Source: Rhizodiscina lignyota
Taxonomy: Eukaryota; Ascomycota; Dothideomycetes; Aulographales; Rhizodiscinaceae
Direction: 5' to 3'
Length of the DNA: 64,000 nt
Assembly (NCBI GenBank): GCA_010015805.1
Contig: ML978145.1
Location: forward strand, 62,001 to 126,000
Part shown: positions 32,350 through 45,341 of the stretch, piece by piece
Layout: every line of letters begins with the position of its first letter
Numbering within the stretch: position 1 is the stretch's first letter
The notes under the pieces: model-generated
Seen by the model: the letters and a program-made list of their open reading frames with translations, nothing else
What the model was told of the DNA's origin: nothing
Databases searched by the model: none
Program-made: the position numbers and the translations under genes

Positions 32350-33876
32350 ATGCCACCAAAAGAAAGAAACTTCGAGTTCTTAAACGTCGAGCCGGATGCT
32401 CAATCGCAAGATGAACGGCGGCGACAAGTTAGTGCAATAAGGTCCTCGGCGATGCGTGCGTATCGGCGGCATCAAAGATTAGAGCAATCCAGACAGTACA
32501 CTCAGGGAGGTCGTCAAGAGAGTTCGATACCTGAAGCTTCTGCATCTCGATCACAACAACAAGAAACCCCGGCCTATTCGACAGGCGGGTCCATCTACAG
32601 CACTGGAGTGACGCAAGGGACATATATTGCAAGTGTCGACCCATTTCAGTCGGCCTCCACGCAGTTGCCGGACGAGCAGCATCACTATCTCCTGAACCAC
32701 TGTAAGGCTAATGTGGTAGTGGCCTCAGTGAGCGCAAAACTAACCATGTCACAGGGTCGTCAGTCATTGCAACAACTCTCCTACCAATCGATGCCGATCA
32801 GTCTCAGAACCCCATGGCTACGCCATTCTTACGCTATGCTCTGCAGAACCCAACACTCTTCTGGGCAACCTGTGCCCACTCATCCATGCATCTCGATTTC
32901 CTTTACTCCAACCCTCAATTTAGCGATCTCACGCTACGTCTGAAGGGGCAAGCCATTGAAGCTCTGAACAGGTCGATAGCATCAGAGTCCGGAATGGACG
33001 ATATCGCTATAGCCTCTGTGCTCGTGTTGACAGCCAATTGCGTGCGTCCCCCGAAGCTTCGTACTTCACATGCATTCTGACTATCGTGGTAGTTCTTGAC
33101 TGGGGATGTCGAGGAGCTGCGCGTACATCGCTCCGGCCTGGAGAAGTTAATTGCTCTGCGCGGCGGACTGGATGAGCCTGGTTTGAATGGCATACTCCAA
33201 ACTGCTGCTGAATGGCAAGTCTGAGAGAATAGCAAGTCTTGGAACATAGAGCACTAATATGATGAAAAGCGCCGATACTCCCATCGCCATCATCACTTCC
33301 AACGGGTCCCTTTTCCAAGGCCCACCATCCGCAATGGCACATACGGAATCCGGAGTTCCAGACCTTTCAGTCATCTTCTCCAAACTCCGACATCTAACTT
33401 CCGTTCTTCCCGTGGGAAGCGCCACCAGCGACATGTACACATTCAGTCAGACACGCCGAGCCATAGAAGCCAAGCTGCTCTCCGCCCGACTAAATCCCGG
33501 CTCCAGCATAAGCGACTACGTCTTCGGGACCAGCTGCATTGCGGGCCTGATCTACACGCACTTCGTACTTCGACAGTACCATCCACGACGCCCAGTCTTG
33601 ATGATCCTCTTGCGGAATCTGATGACGGGACTGTGGAAGCTCGAAGAGCATTTATCTGGGTTAGGGGTGACCTATCCGAGTGATTCCATTCACACTTTGC
33701 TGTGGGCGTTGTGCATTGGCAGCTGCGTTGCGCTGGATGCGGAGCAACTGCAGTGGTTCTTGGAACGGGTGAGGCATGTCATGGGCTTCTTGAAGATCAC
33801 GCAGCGCTGGGAACTGCAGCAGATCTTGGAAAGATACGTGTGGATGGAAAAGCTGAGTTTGGACAGGCTTTTGTAA
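32350..33876 (+). CDS. Fungal-specific regulator-like protein without zinc cluster
   Basis: Exons 32350-32701, 32755-33041, 33093-33214, 33270-33876; 455 aa. The N-terminus (NFEFLNVEPDAQSQDERRRQ, IRSSAMRAYRRHQRLEQ) is the basic stretch found in many ascomycete proteins annotated as fungal-specific transcription factor domain proteins but lacking Zn2Cys6. The middle (FWATCAHSSMHLDFL, LKGQAIEALNRSI, IASVLVLTANC, GDVEELRVHRSGLEKLIALRGGL) is the typical effector helix set. Intron 3 (33215-33269) is a GC-AG intron: GCAAGT donor, GCACTAAT branch region, AAAAG acceptor. Reading phase is kept only by this splice. Role unknown; likely nuclear. Confidence 0.75.
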
Positions 33877-34515
33877 AATAGATGCGGCCGTTGGAAGCTG
33901 CCATGATCTGGTGTAAGATTGTTTTATGGGGTATAGGTGAGGTGGCGGCGCCACTCCTTCCTGTATATAACATAGACACAATTCAATGCTCGTAGAGCCA
34001 CAAAAAGGAAGCTGCCATAATTTATATCTTCCCTGGCATTGACCAAGTCCAAGATGTCGGCCCATTTGGCTCTCGAATATGATATATCTCGCTTACAGAC
34101 TGAATTACTTCATACATGAAGTGACCTGAACGTTCGCTAAGGTCTACCCATGCTTGACTTACCATTGCTCGGGCTAGTTTCCCCTCTCATGCGTTTACGT
34201 GTACTCTCGGGACGAAACCTCAGTCATGCTGAGGATGTTGAGAACTGCAACTCGAGATGTCCATAATGAAGGGTCCGCAATCGGCTATCAAAAAACAGTC
34301 TGAAGATCAAGTCGACTGGGTCGTAACTGGACAAATATCTGATAAGTGCGCGATTCGAATCTCATTCAAGATCAAATTTAGCTAAAAGATGGTATATACA
34401 CTCCAAATTAAAGCCGAAAACTCTCACCGAAGATAAACGCAATGCAAATCAAATCAAAATGTGCAACCCACATAGCCGGACATTAAGCTCCGTGCCATAT
34501 CTTCAACCCAAGCAT
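33877..34515. other. Convergent intergenic region
   Basis: 639 bp between two convergent stops; AT-richer than the flanks. No gene is seen. Confidence 0.45.
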
Positions 34516-36348
<1,833 letters not shown>

Positions 36349-37879
36349 CGTGCAAAGAATTAGGTATTATGTGAGATGTGTATTTCAATTGAGGTAGAGA
36401 CCGATGAGATATCATTGTGCAAATGGAAAGCCATGTCCTTTAATACCGTGTGAGTGGACATGGAAACGACGCCCTCATGATTCTGAATACGAATGCATAA
36501 CCGGCGGCTGAAAGAACACACTCCACATTTGAAAGAGGCAGAGCAAAATTAGAATCGCATACGAGAACGTGAGTCCTAGCACAACCGCTCATCAAAAATA
36601 TGATTACAAAGGAATACAACAGTGAAGCTATAGTGCATGCGAATTCCGTTGGCTCCCTGCGAGCATATAATGTGGCTGAGAATGCCAAGCAAAGCACACC
36701 CTGGATTGGGAAAGGTGTGAGAGTCGCCACCGCAGGATCTTCCTCAAAATCTACACAACAACCACGCCTCAGCCGAAGGAGAATCGGAGTACGGAGGTAA
36801 GCCTCTTGAAAAGCTCAGCAGCCACTTGTCCCCGCATTAAACAGCCTGAACGCATTGGACGCATTGAACGCTGTCTGGCTCGGAGCTAAACCGAGAGTCT
36901 GCACGGGTTGGTGGCGCTGCTGCAGGAACCGAGTAAAATAGAGGACAGCGCCCAGGAGCACGTCAATGGCACTTTCTGTTGCATATGCTCGTTGGATCTA
37001 GCTGAATTCGTAGGAGAGCGTGGGCCAGCACGTGTATTAAGGTTGCTGGCATTCTGGCTGTACAAGGGACAGTCGTAACTCATTCCTGGATAGTGCCTGG
37101 AGAGAAAACCACACGGATGTCTAGAACTGAGAGAAATGAAAAGAGAATCTACTTAACTCCGTCGATGTAGGATATGCGAGCAGACCGAGATGCCATGTCA
37201 CATTTTCGACCTTAGTCATCTGGAGAGGTCACAGATCCAAGCAAAACAAGGCGTCAGAAAGATGTCAAAAGGAACATGGAAGGGAGAGGCATCTGATCCG
37301 AGCCCAACAAGCATCGGAGAGATGCCGTTGCAAACCAAGGAACAAGGCGTGTTGGTATGCACTGCTAGGTCACCGGCAGAGACATCCTTGGGAATCCCAG
37401 CAGGGGAAGATGAAGCGCTCCTTGATCCATCCCGAGGTCGCGAGTTTCGCCCGGTGAGGAAAAATCGAAGCATCGGTAATTGTACACGGAAATATCAGAA
37501 TTGAGAAAAAACATCTGGGAGCTCTTGCAGAATTTCTTCCACGAAGCAGGTTAGCGTTGAAGAATGGTGGAGAGTTTGAATGAGATGACGGGAGAAGTTT
37601 TGCAGAGCGAAGTCACGTGAACGAGATTTTGCCCTTTAAGGAACACGAGATTTGTCCCGAAATGGCTGGCGTCTGCACCTCCACTGTCCATTTGAGTCAT
37701 TAAACGATTGAGCAATATAGCTGTTATTGCGCTATGCATATGCTAATGACTTGTCAACCCGTCATAACATCATCTCGCTGCACGCCGGCAACCGAGGCAA
37801 AGAGAAGTAGGTATCAAACAAATCCCGAAAGGTCTCAATGTATCGCATCCAAAAACGCCTTGCTATGCAAGTGCTCAAA
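36349..37879. other. Gene-poor intergenic region
   Basis: 1.5 kb. A 104-codon plus-strand frame with ATG (37190-37504) is the largest candidate but shows no motif, hydrophobic pattern or splice context, so I do not call it. Promoter of the esterase lies at the left end. Confidence 0.35.
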
Positions 37880-39584
37880 TCAAAACATGACACTGCTCTT
37901 CCTTCTCACCACATTCCTGTCACTTCCGCTAGCACTAGCGTCTCTGCTGCTGCCTAACCCCCAAAAGCTCTTCTTCGGCTTAATATAGCCCTGCGGTTTC
38001 GCTGGTAACCCATTGCTGTGGAAGAAACTACTCTGGCTCGCGCTCGGGCCTGAAGCACCCGCCATCGTCGGCGGGCCAAGGTAAGGTCCTGCATGCCACC
38101 CCTGCTGTGGTCGCGGCGGCTGCACCGAATACTGCTGGGGTCGTGGCTGGGGTGGTTGCTGCTGCGGGCGAGGAGCATAATTCTGCCGTGATGGGAGGGG
38201 AGGAACGAAATCCTGGCCAGTGGTGCCGTACTTCTTCCTCAGGCGTTCGGTTTCCTTGTCGACTTCCACTTGCTTTCTCCGCCGCTCTTTCTCTTCTGCG
38301 TCCATCTGTTTCTTTAGTTTCTTCGCGGCTTCCGCGTCTGCTCTCTCTTGTTCGCGCCGCTTCCCTTCTGCTGCACGGCGCTCCGTGTCTTGTGCGGCTT
38401 TGAGACGGGCTGTCTCGTTGTCGATCTCCCATTGGGAGCGTGGGTCTGCTGGTGGCGCTGGCCGTGATGATTTTGTTGGCATATTGGGAGCTGAGGAGGT
38501 TCGGAGTTGAGGAAGAGACTGGCGTCGGACGTCATTTGCTGATTGGACGGGTGGGTAGAGGCCATTCATGGCTGCTGGAGTGTTCGGTCGGTTATAGGTG
38601 TAGTTGTTGTTCATGGGAGGAGAGTTCGGAGCGGAGACTGCGGTTGGCACAGCGAGGTGGGCTGATCTTTGCTTCGGAGAAGGCTTGCGCTGGCCATTTC
38701 CAAGAAGTGTGAGACTGCTGCTATGCTTGCGCAATCCTAGCTGTCCAGACTCAACAACGTTGAACGCTTCTCTGAGAGGTGTGAAGTAAACTTCCTTGAG
38801 GACGGCGGCAGAGAGGAGAAGGACGACTTCGAGGCCCTTTGGGTCCTCAATGTCGATACGGTGATAGTTGGATTCATAGATGGTGACTTCCTTGAGTGCC
38901 TGGAACATCGAGACGATGATATCTGGCTCCTTGTGCTTCTTCTTTCCAACTTGGTCTGTCGACTTGCCAGTCATAAAGCATCCCAGATCCTTTGATAGCT
39001 TGCCATCTTTCTTCCAGGTGAAGTTGATCTTAGGAGTCGTCATATCAGCCGCGGGATCAGAGAGCTGTCGATCAAGAGCGGAACTACTTGGTAGCCTGAA
39101 GGTCTGCTGCGGCATGCTGAAGTTATATGAAGGCGTTCCACCCCATCCTCCACTTTTCTGTCTTACCACCACCTGCTGATCTGGGTTGTATAGTTGTATG
39201 GTGAATTCTTGCGGGAGGATAGGTTGAGGAGGTGGAGGTACGCCGCCATTCTTTCGGATATCTTCCTGTGAGAGAGAGGGCTGCGTCCATTCTGGTCGTA
39301 TCAGGACTTCGCCGTAGAGGATTTCGGGGTTGTAGGAGTCGAAAAGGGCGGCAGCATAGCAATTTTTGCCCGGTGGTGATGCAGGATCGGGGTGCTTTAG
39401 ATTGTATGCGGGCTCAGGCTCAGAGCCACGGTATGTGAGGTAAAAGGAGTGGTGGTGCTTCACATTATCGGGCGCTTGCTTCAGGAAAAAGGCTGGAAGA
39501 GAAGTTAGCCTCGTCGTTCCTGTGAACCAGACTCAAGTGTGGCGCAGGCTTGGTGGACTTACTGGGGAGATTCTCGTCCAACAT
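37880..39584 (-). CDS. Conserved fungal protein, proline-rich with coiled coil, unknown function
   Basis: Exons 39563-39584 and 37880-39492 on the minus strand; 544 aa. The 22-nt first exon (MLDENLP) and 70-bp intron have clean GTAAGT/TTCCAG sites. The N-terminal half (~1-240) looks folded: HHSFYLTYRGSEPEP, ILYGEVLIRPEW, EFTIQLYNPDQQVVVRQ, INFTWKKDGKLSKDLGC, and a helix region DIIVSMFQALKEVTIYESNY. It is followed by a Ser/Pro-rich linker, a highly charged coiled coil (~360-440, rich in Glu/Lys/Arg), a Pro/Gln-rich tail and a basic C-terminus RRKSSVMF. The layout suggests a cytoplasmic scaffold or membrane-trafficking adaptor, but I recognise no named domain. Confidence 0.78.
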
Positions 39585-41740
39585 CTTTGTGAATGATCGA
39601 GGGTAGTGAACGTTGGTACGCCTGTTTCATTAAGGGTGATATGGAGCGCGGAGGAGTTGCGAGGATGGTTGGGAGTATAAGAACATGGCTAAGAAGGCTT
39701 GGAATGCGCGACACAAGGCTGTCTGCATGGGTGCGCGATTGAGGCTGTGATGTTCGGCTCTGTCGTCAAGCCTGCTCCACCGGCGACGAATCAGCGATGA
39801 CGCCTCCTTTTCTTGGCATTTCTAACTGCGCGCTAAGAATAGCATCCCCAATGGCCTCGCAAACCGCTCCCGGATGGTTCGCAGCCGGCCTGGGAACGGT
39901 GCCCCGATCGACAGGTACATCTCTACCTCTGTGGACGGGTACTCAAGTACCCATAGTCCCCCAGCACTCACCGAGATCACTTCTGTCGCCACTCTTACAG
40001 TATCATGCTACTGTTCAATTCTTGAAGCCTCGTACGAATTGGAATCTTTGCAAGACAAAGTCGGCCCCATTGCAAGAACAATGCACCCACGTTTGCGTTT
40101 AGTCTCCCCGTCTGCCGTCTCTTGACGTTCTCTGTCAACGCGTCCACGCAAGCCTCCACAGCATCGAGCACTGCCAGCGCCCATCCTCCTCTCCACATCT
40201 CACAAAATCCAAGCACAATTCTCGTATTACCAAGCATTGCAAACGTTTCAAGCTTTTTCTATCACCATAGCACTCGTAAATCTCTTCCGTGTTGTTCGAA
40301 GAATGGCATTCGCCAAGGCGCATTACTGCGCTCCTTTCCCGAACATCCATGTCTCTCACCTCTTGTGATTGCGCGTACTCCCGACCTTAGAAGCAATACA
40401 GCTTACCAAGGTCGCATGGCTTGTGTTTCAAGTTGATACAGTGCGTCTTTAGCCTCTCGCAAGGCATACTCAATTGTCTCACTGGAAGTCTCAATTACTT
40501 CAACGGCCACTCACGGTATGCCGAAGATTACTATCCCTATCCCTTTTACTCTTTCATGTACGTAAAGAGCCGTTATCAATGCTGATTTTGGTTACCCGAT
40601 CAAATATACCAATTATGTGCATCAGGATAGGTGAACTGAACCGGTGGATTGTCATCAGCGTCCCAGCGGCTGGGATGGCCGACGCTCTGGCGTAACTCCG
40701 ATTACTAGATCAAGGTTTAACACTGGGGAATATGCGTCGTAAAGACCCAGTCTCTAGCAAAGCAAGATGCCCTTTTCCTACGATCGAAAGATTGATTGGC
40801 GAAGACCTCAGGTTTTAGCGAAATCTCCGACGCTTGATGCCCCGAACCACCACACAGGAGCCATAGCGATAGCTTTTGATAGCTTCGTGGCTACTCAGCA
40901 GAGCCAATTTAATCCATCACAGACAGGCCTGCTGCAGTAGTTATATGAGCCACTGAAAGAAGAGTTCAAGAATGCACCAAAGGAGACCAGTTAGCAGCAA
41001 CATTCAGAGCCGGACACAAGCAGCAACAAGACGCCGACTTTATATTCCATGGCTGCTTATGAACTGCATCCTGGGAGCTCTATTACTTGAGATCCTCAAC
41101 GTCGAATAAATCTTTGATGTAAAATAAGTAATCGCTCTTAGAAATCGTAAAGCTGCTGCTCATGGCACAGTTTATCACCAACAAGACACGACCTGCGAGG
41201 TTAAATTCTTCAAGGAAGCGGCGGGTGCCAGTAGAGCGCTATTGATCACAGCGCTTCGTGCAGCAAAGAGGCGAAGCCGCAGCGTTAATGGGCCGTCCCG
41301 AATCCGCACTTCTCGTTGAATCCAAGATACGTAGCAGACATGTAGCCTCCGAGCGTAACCAAACACATCCTCCACAGGCGCCGACACTGAAGCTGCATAA
41401 AGGGACGCGATTTGACAATTACGCTTCTACTGCCCCCTCATAAATTCACGGTGAACATACAAGTTGCAAATACTACGATCGGACCCTGTACATAATTACA
41501 CTCGTCCTTCAGCTCCAGGCACATCGAAGTTGTGCAGAGGGGAGGACCTAGCAATATTCGCGTCTGCAAGCCAGAGAGATCGGCTTTACTATACGATACC
41601 GAGGAACAGCTGGATTTTCTTGAAAGTCGTTACAAAGCCTATAAGCGGACTCCGCACTACGTGTCATGCGCCCTCCACCGTCAGTGACGTTTTAAGTGAG
41701 TATCACACGAGGCACCGAAAGCAGAGACTCCACAGGCCAT
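39585..41740. other. Gene-poor intergenic region
   Basis: 2.2 kb. The 39790-40260 part has moderately coding-like frames on both strands (for example plus 39874-40125 and minus 39995-40237, the latter with ATG), but they conflict and show no motif. The rest is AT-richer with nothing recognisable. Confidence 0.35.
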
Positions 41741-42859
41741 TCAATTCCTTCTATTGCGTACAAAGAACTCCCTTGCTTTCTCCGCACACCCATCGAATTC
41801 CTTTGAGAATCCCAGAACATTTCCCACCAATGCGATATCGTGCGGTGCATATGGTTCGACGTGTATTTCGATGACGTTGCCTTTCATACTCCCAAGCTTC
41901 TTCGCTACTTCGATATTGTCATCGCACAAGACCTCTGCGCCCCCAGTTTGCACAAACATTGGCACCGGTGTCGCAAATGGATGCAATACCGGCGATATGT
42001 ACGGCTGCGTAGCATCCAGACCTCCTGCGAATGCACGCGCTCCCCATCCACCGAAGCCGGAGGTCAAGTAATCGGTGTTGTAATGTGGGCTCCTTAGAAT
42101 ATTGGTGGGATCTCGAGATGTCTCGATGTTTACCCATGGCGACCACAAGAACGCACATGCTGGCGGTGGAAGACCCACCTCTTCACCATGCTCCTGGATA
42201 TAGCGCAACAAGGCAAGCACCAGCGTAGCGCCTGCCGAGTCTCCAGATACGGTAACGCGGTGTGGTGGGATATGAAGGGTGTTGATCAGGTACGAATACG
42301 CAGTGATAGTATCCTGAACCTGGGCGGGGAATCTACACCCCGGGTTGCTGGCGAGTCGATATTGCGGTGCGAAGGCATATTGAAATCCAACACGCTTCAT
42401 AAGAGTTCTGCACAAATAGCCTGCGTCCTTCTCACGCCCATCGCCGACAATGAACGCCCCTCCATGTACATGTAGAAGGACATCTTCGGATTCCGCCTTC
42501 GTGTCCGAGGATTCGTAGCGACTTGGATACCATGTTCCTCCAATCTTCTGCGGCTTGATTTTCTCGTCTTTGCATGGCCCGACATACAAACTCTGATTCC
42601 CTGGTTCGATGATGGCGAACCTGTTTCCCTCAGGGCCTGGATGAAGGGATAGTGTTTGCTTCGTTTCGACGTTCGAAAGGTGGTAGAGCAAGGATCTGAG
42701 GAATCGAACTCCGAGCGCTTGTCTCATAGTCCATTCTCTACGCGGTCGTCCTCCCCTTGGAGTGTATAGAATGATCCACAATGGTAGTCGACAGACTTCC
42801 ATCATGACAGCCAGAAGGGTGTAGATGCCTTTGAATGGGTGGTAATGGATAATCGCCAT
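41741..42859 (-). CDS. Alpha/beta hydrolase, hormone-sensitive-lipase (HSL) type
   Basis: Single exon, 372 aa from the ATG at 42859 (a longer frame upstream has no ATG). The N-terminus has one membrane-anchor-like helix (GIYTLLAVMMEVCRLPLWIIL). The HSL oxyanion motif HGGAF is at 132-136 and the nucleophile elbow VSGDSAGAT puts Ser at 208. An acidic partner lies in GGAEVLCDD (~313) and the His in YAPHDI at 340, completing the triad. A PQYRLASNPGCRFPAQVQD segment is also typical. It acts on short to medium acyl esters, probably at the ER or another internal membrane. Substrate unknown. Confidence 0.88.
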   Translation of the reverse strand: MAIIHYHPFKGIYTLLAVMMEVCRLPLWIILYTPRGGRPRREWTMRQALGVRFLRSLLYHLSNVETKQTLSLHPGPEGNRFAIIEPGNQSLYVGPCKDEKIKPQKIGGTWYPSRYESSDTKAESEDVLLHVHGGAFIVGDGREKDAGYLCRTLMKRVGFQYAFAPQYRLASNPGCRFPAQVQDTITAYSYLINTLHIPPHRVTVSGDSAGATLVLALLRYIQEHGEEVGLPPPACAFLWSPWVNIETSRDPTNILRSPHYNTDYLTSGFGGWGARAFAGGLDATQPYISPVLHPFATPVPMFVQTGGAEVLCDDNIEVAKKLGSMKGNVIEIHVEPYAPHDIALVGNVLGFSKEFDGCAEKAREFFVRNRRN

Positions 42860-43736
42860 CTTTGAAATTGTAACCACGACAATAGATCAGAAAGGCATCT
42901 GACTTGGCCGCCAAAAATGAAGCAGCAGAGCAAGGTTAATAAACACAGCTTAGACACATGGACGCACGTCCACTCCTCTACCACTTCTGGTAGTGGGCGG
43001 GCTTGAGCGGTCAACAATTAAGCCGAGGCTGAATCTTAGAGCAACATGAAGCGGGCGCCCCATGTCGCGTCTTGTAGCAATTTGACCCGTCTGGAGGATT
43101 TCTGAGGCTTCAGGGGACCCCAGCATCGTTAATACTGAATCGGGCTGCTCGTGCGGGCACAAGAAAAGAGGTTGCTCGGAGTAGCACGCCTTCTCAGCTT
43201 ACAAGCGCGGAAATGCTCCCTCGCAGTCCGTGGGTTAGGGTTAAAGGCTGGATTTAGCTAGCTAAGATTTATTACTGCAAATAAGTCTGCCCCTTCCCCG
43301 ACTCTAGAAATGCGTTCCAGATTTGGGCCGCAACTTTCTAGGGCTCTCCTAAACTCGCTAATTTTCCTCTGATTCTTCTCATCCACTCGTCCCACTTTTC
43401 CGTTTTGCCATGCTCGCATTAATGGACATTAGCTCTTCCATTGGACAGCGTCTGGAGCCTAGCCCTGCCAAATGAAACAGCTAACATGCTGCTCTGCCTT
43501 CTACCGGGCGCTCACTCGAGCCTAGAAATGACGATGATCGCTGAATGCGAGGACGCCTCAGCTGGAGGAAGGAAGAGCGCAGTAGGCAGTCAGGATAAGT
43601 ACAGCGAAGCAGAAACATCTCGAACTCTTCTTTTCGCCATACATACTCTTATAGCTGTATTATTTCAGACTTCCTTTCTGTTAATATAGTCATTTTCTTA
43701 ATCTACATATTTGCGTTCGCCTTGCTTATTAGAGCA
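42860..43736. promoter_or_regulatory. Divergent promoter, hydrolase / flavin oxidase
   Basis: 877 bp between divergent starts. It contains two perfect telomere-type hexamers (GGGTTAGGGTTA) at 43232-43243 and several CTAG words near 43258. No gene is supported. Confidence 0.45.
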
Positions 43737-45224
43737 ATGGGCAACACTAATTCTGCTGTTCAGCAATGTCTTACTAGTGCCGTTGGAGGAGATACCTCCT
43801 TGGTCGCTTTCCAGAGTAATCCGCTCTTTCAGATTATCGACGTCAAGCCGTACAATTTGGATATTCCAGTCAACCCGGCAGCGGTTACATACCCGAAGAC
43901 GCCCGATCATGTCTCAGGGATTGTGAGATGCGCCGCAGATGCACAACTCAAAGTTCAGGCCAAAAGCGGAGGACATAGTTATGGGAACTATGGTATGTTT
44001 CTTGCCTAAGTGCTTATCTGCATTCCTCCCAGGAAGATAACTGATGACCGGATAGGACTCGGTGGCACCGATAATGCTGTCGTTATTGACATGAAGAACT
44101 TCAATCAGTTTTCGATGGACAATACCACCTGGACGGCCACCATCGGCTCAGGCACTCTTCTTGGCGACGTGACTACGAATCTGCACGATGCCGGTGGCCG
44201 TGCTATGGCCCACGGCACCTGCCCTGAAGTCGGCATCGGCGGGCACGCAACAATCGGCGGGCTGGGCCCAACGAGCCGAATGTATGGATCTGCCCTTGAC
44301 CACGTGATGGAAGTTGAAGTCGTTCTGGCGAACGGGACTGTAACTCGTGTCTCCCAATCGCAGAATCCAGATCTACTCTTCGCACTAAAAGGCGCCGGAG
44401 CTGGCTTTGGCGTCATTACTGAGTTTATTGTCCGGACAGAGCCTGAACCGGGGGAGATGGTTCAGTACAGCTATACCTTCAGCTTCGGATCATTTTCATC
44501 ATTGACGCAGCTCTATATGGACTGGCAGTCCTTCGTGTCCGATCCGAAACTGAGTCGCAAAGTTGCAGGCGAGCTTGTACTCATGGAACTTGGGATAATC
44601 ATCAGCGGAACATACTTTGGTCCAAAATCCGAATTCAACGCGTTGAAACTCGAAGAGAAATTTCCCAATAGCACCAAATCAAGCGTCGTGGTGTTTGACG
44701 ACTGGCTCGGCATGGCAAGCCACTGGGCCGAAGACGTTGCCTTGGAGCTGGGTGGAGGTATCCCGGCACCATTCTACTCCAAGTCATTGGCATTCACGAA
44801 CGAGACTCTTCTGTCTTCTTCCACCGTTGGCGAGTTATTCAACTATCTTGACACCGCTGATAAAGGAACCCTACTCTGGTTTGCAATTTTCGATCTCGAG
44901 GGAGGCGCAGTGGGTGACATTGCTTCTGATACCACGGCCTACGCGCACCGTGATGCGCTATTGTTCTTGCAGACTTATGCGATCGACATAGGCAAAGTTT
45001 CAAACACAACGCGTGCATTCCTCGATGACATGAATGACGTTCTCACTAAGGCGATGCCTAAAGTCTCGGCAAATGGCGCCTACCCTGGATATGTGGATCC
45101 AGCACTGCCAAACGGACAGGAGGCTTACTGGGGCTCGAACTTGCCCAAGTTGGAGAAGATCAAGAAGGCGGTCGATCCGAACGACGTATTTCACAACCCT
45201 CAGAGCGTCAGGCCGGCGAGTTGA
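43737..45224 (+). CDS. FAD-linked oxidase, bicovalent-flavin (glucooligosaccharide oxidase / BBE-like) type
   Basis: Exons 43737-43992 and 44056-45224 (63-bp intron), 474 aa. It has the PCMH/VAO FAD-binding domain and BBE C-terminal strand. His80 in KSGGHSYGNYG is the 8-alpha-histidyl FAD site and Cys141 in GTCPEVGIGGHATIGG the 6-S-cysteinyl site, so the flavin should be doubly linked, as in glucooligosaccharide oxidases. The C-terminal VDPNDVFHNPQSV motif is standard. Such enzymes oxidise sugars, alcohols or cyclising alkaloid-like substrates with O2, making H2O2. Unusually for the type there is no signal peptide; the N-terminus MGNTNSAVQQCL instead fits an N-myristoylation signal. Confidence 0.9.
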
Positions 45225-45341
45225 AATTGTTAGAAGTGTTTAATTAGTTCATAATGGAATATGACTGGATACTCAAAGTACTTATCAACTCCTGCAATGC
45301 TGCAAGCGCCGTGGCAATGCATAATAATTAATGCAGAATCA

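Noticed and set aside
34340-34370. GATTCGAATC resembling a tRNA T-arm
   Set aside because: No matching A-box, acceptor stem or anticodon arm at tRNA spacing.
37190-37504. 104-codon plus-strand frame with ATG
   Set aside because: No motif, no hydrophobic or helical pattern, overlapped by an antisense frame; may be chance.
39797-40257. Coding-looking frames on both strands (plus VSCYCSILEASYELESLQDK; minus ALAVLDAVEACVDALTENV)
   Set aside because: The plus frames cannot be joined by consensus splicing and the two strands conflict; could be a worn gene fragment but evidence is too thin.
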